A stretch of DNA of 5,566 nucleotides from assembly GCA_026785865.1 (NCBI GenBank), contig JAJAZG010000113.1:1-5566 (forward strand). The letters are read 5' to 3'. Within the stretch, counting starts at the first letter, position 1; each line of letters begins with the position of its first letter. Positions 4,774 to 5,566 of the stretch are shown piece by piece. The position numbers and the translations under genes are program-made. Under the pieces are notes generated by a model that saw nothing but the letters and a program-made list of their open reading frames with translations, was not told where the DNA came from and did not search any database. This DNA comes from Pseudanabaena sp. CAN_BIN31 (lineage in GTDB: Bacteria; Cyanobacteriota; Cyanobacteriia; Pseudanabaenales; Pseudanabaenaceae).

Positions 4774-5566
4774 CTATTTCAATCGTTCGATTAACCGATC
4801 GCCTACTCGTAGCGCATTAGCAATAATCGTCAACGCAGGACTCACCGCCGCATTGGACGGAAAGAAACTACCATCGACAACATAGAGATTATCGAGATCA
4901 TGAGCGCGACAATCGCGATCTAAAACTGAAGTTGTGGGATCATCACCAAAGCGACAAGTTCCACATTGATTTGCCATCACTTGCAACGGAACCTCCCCAC
5001 GCGGATGTATACCGCTACGAAAGCCGTCGAGGGATTTTTCAACATTTTTTAAAACATCTGTCCAGCGATAAATTAGGCGATCGTGGGCTTCGGTATTGTT
5101 GGAATTGTAATCGACATAGAGCTTGTCTCCTTCCATCCGTACTCGATTATTGGGATCGGGAAGATCTTCTGTTTGCGCCCACCAACCGATCGAGCGGGTC
5201 GCTAACTGCTTTAGCCCAAAATCTGGCATTAACTTCGCAGCTATCGAAAATATAGGTGGTGACTCTGCAAAAATTATATCAGTGAGCAGCCCGCCCGAAT
5301 TCTGGATATGTCCCATTGGATAAGGAAAATCAGCATCACCCCAATAAAAATCATTGACGCAAATTGTTTTTTGAAAAGAGCCAGAGTTAGCTTTGTTACT
5401 GAGTTGGACAATAGTTGACATCAGACTCTTCATCAAATTGCGTCCCACTTGGTCGGAGCTATTAGCGAGTCCTTTGGGGTGTTGATCGGTGGCTGACTTC
5501 AACAGCAAGGCTGCCGAGTTGACCGCACCACAGGCAAGCACGACAATATCTGCTAGGAATAGATAG
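4774..5566 (-). CDS. GMC-family flavin oxidoreductase, C-terminal part (5' end beyond window)
   Basis: The frame stays open to the window edge, so the gene continues beyond 5566. About 264 residues of a protein usually ~500-560 long are present. The first residues (ADIVVLACGAVNSAALLL) are the end of the FAD-binding part. The last 60 include NQCGTCRFGDD, then LDNLYVVDGSFFPS and AAVSPALTIIANALRVGD, the GMC C-terminal signature. The family uses FAD to oxidise alcohols, sugars or related substrates; the substrate cannot be told. A GTG at 5541 is an internal valine (VVLACG), not a start. At the place where HQxGT is usual, the codon is AAT (Asn). Where VNPALT is common, the protein has VSPALT. The gene carries three CGATCG sites (4796, 5078, 5187), the host-like signature absent from the operon to its left. 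It is convergent with that operon and looks like ordinary host DNA. Confidence 0.92.
   Translation of the reverse strand, partial: YLFLADIVVLACGAVNSAALLLKSATDQHPKGLANSSDQVGRNLMKSLMSTIVQLSNKANSGSFQKTICVNDFYWGDADFPYPMGHIQNSGGLLTDIIFAESPPIFSIAAKLMPDFGLKQLATRSIGWWAQTEDLPDPNNRVRMEGDKLYVDYNSNNTEAHDRLIYRWTDVLKNVEKSLDGFRSGIHPRGEVPLQVMANQCGTCRFGDDPTTSVLDRDCRAHDLDNLYVVDGSFFPSNAAVSPALTIIANALRVGDRLIERLK

Noticed and set aside
4932..5323. Two overlapping + strand open frames opposite the oxidoreductase
   Set aside because: They lie antisense to the strongly supported GMC C-terminal domain and have no recognisable motifs.
5539..5541. GTG at 5541 as the start of the oxidoreductase
   Set aside because: The frame continues upstream to the window edge with ADIVVLACGAVNS, a conserved GMC motif, so the GTG is an internal valine codon.

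Overview
The window looks like cyanobacterial chromosomal DNA. The octamer GCGATCGC (HIP1, a hallmark of many cyanobacterial genomes) occurs three times in one short block, and the related CGATCG core recurs in the gene at the right-hand end. The DNA is AT-rich and the gene content (a small VapBC-type toxin-antitoxin pair, conflict-type ATPases, a GMC oxidoreductase) fits a filamentous or mat-type cyanobacterium. The genus cannot be fixed from the sequence alone.

Layout from left to right. Positions 1-410 hold a decayed coding remnant: a Gln/Glu/Lys-rich reading frame interrupted by in-frame stops. Positions 411-549 are non-coding and carry an 18-bp perfect dyad. Positions 550-1175 encode a tightly linked toxin-antitoxin pair, a DUF2281-type antitoxin followed 2 bases later by a PIN-domain (VapC-like) ribonuclease toxin. 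Positions 1176-1385 are non-coding and contain a 32-bp-period tandem repeat, each unit beginning with HIP1, then a possible extended -10 promoter. Positions 1386-4683 form a compact three-gene operon on the + strand with gaps of 2 and 5 bases: a HEPN-fold protein, a ParA/MinD-like ATPase with the unusual KGGVGRT P-loop and a novel-looking N-terminal extension, and a large P-loop ATPase with a clear Walker A, Walker B and a winged-helix-like C-terminus. A perfect 11-bp inverted repeat follows at 4729-4760. The window ends in the C-terminal half of a GMC-family flavin oxidoreductase on the - strand, running off the right edge.

The most interesting part is the three-gene operon. HEPN proteins, deviant ParA-like ATPases and STAND/KAP-like P-loop ATPases are all recurrent parts of prokaryotic conflict (anti-phage) systems. 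Here they are packed as one transcription unit, next to a toxin-antitoxin module and a gene remnant, in a stretch lacking the HIP1-type sites seen on either side. I read it as a small acquired defence island, with one ATPase probably acting as sensor or switch and the HEPN protein as effector or adaptor. That role is inference; no catalytic HEPN motif is visible.
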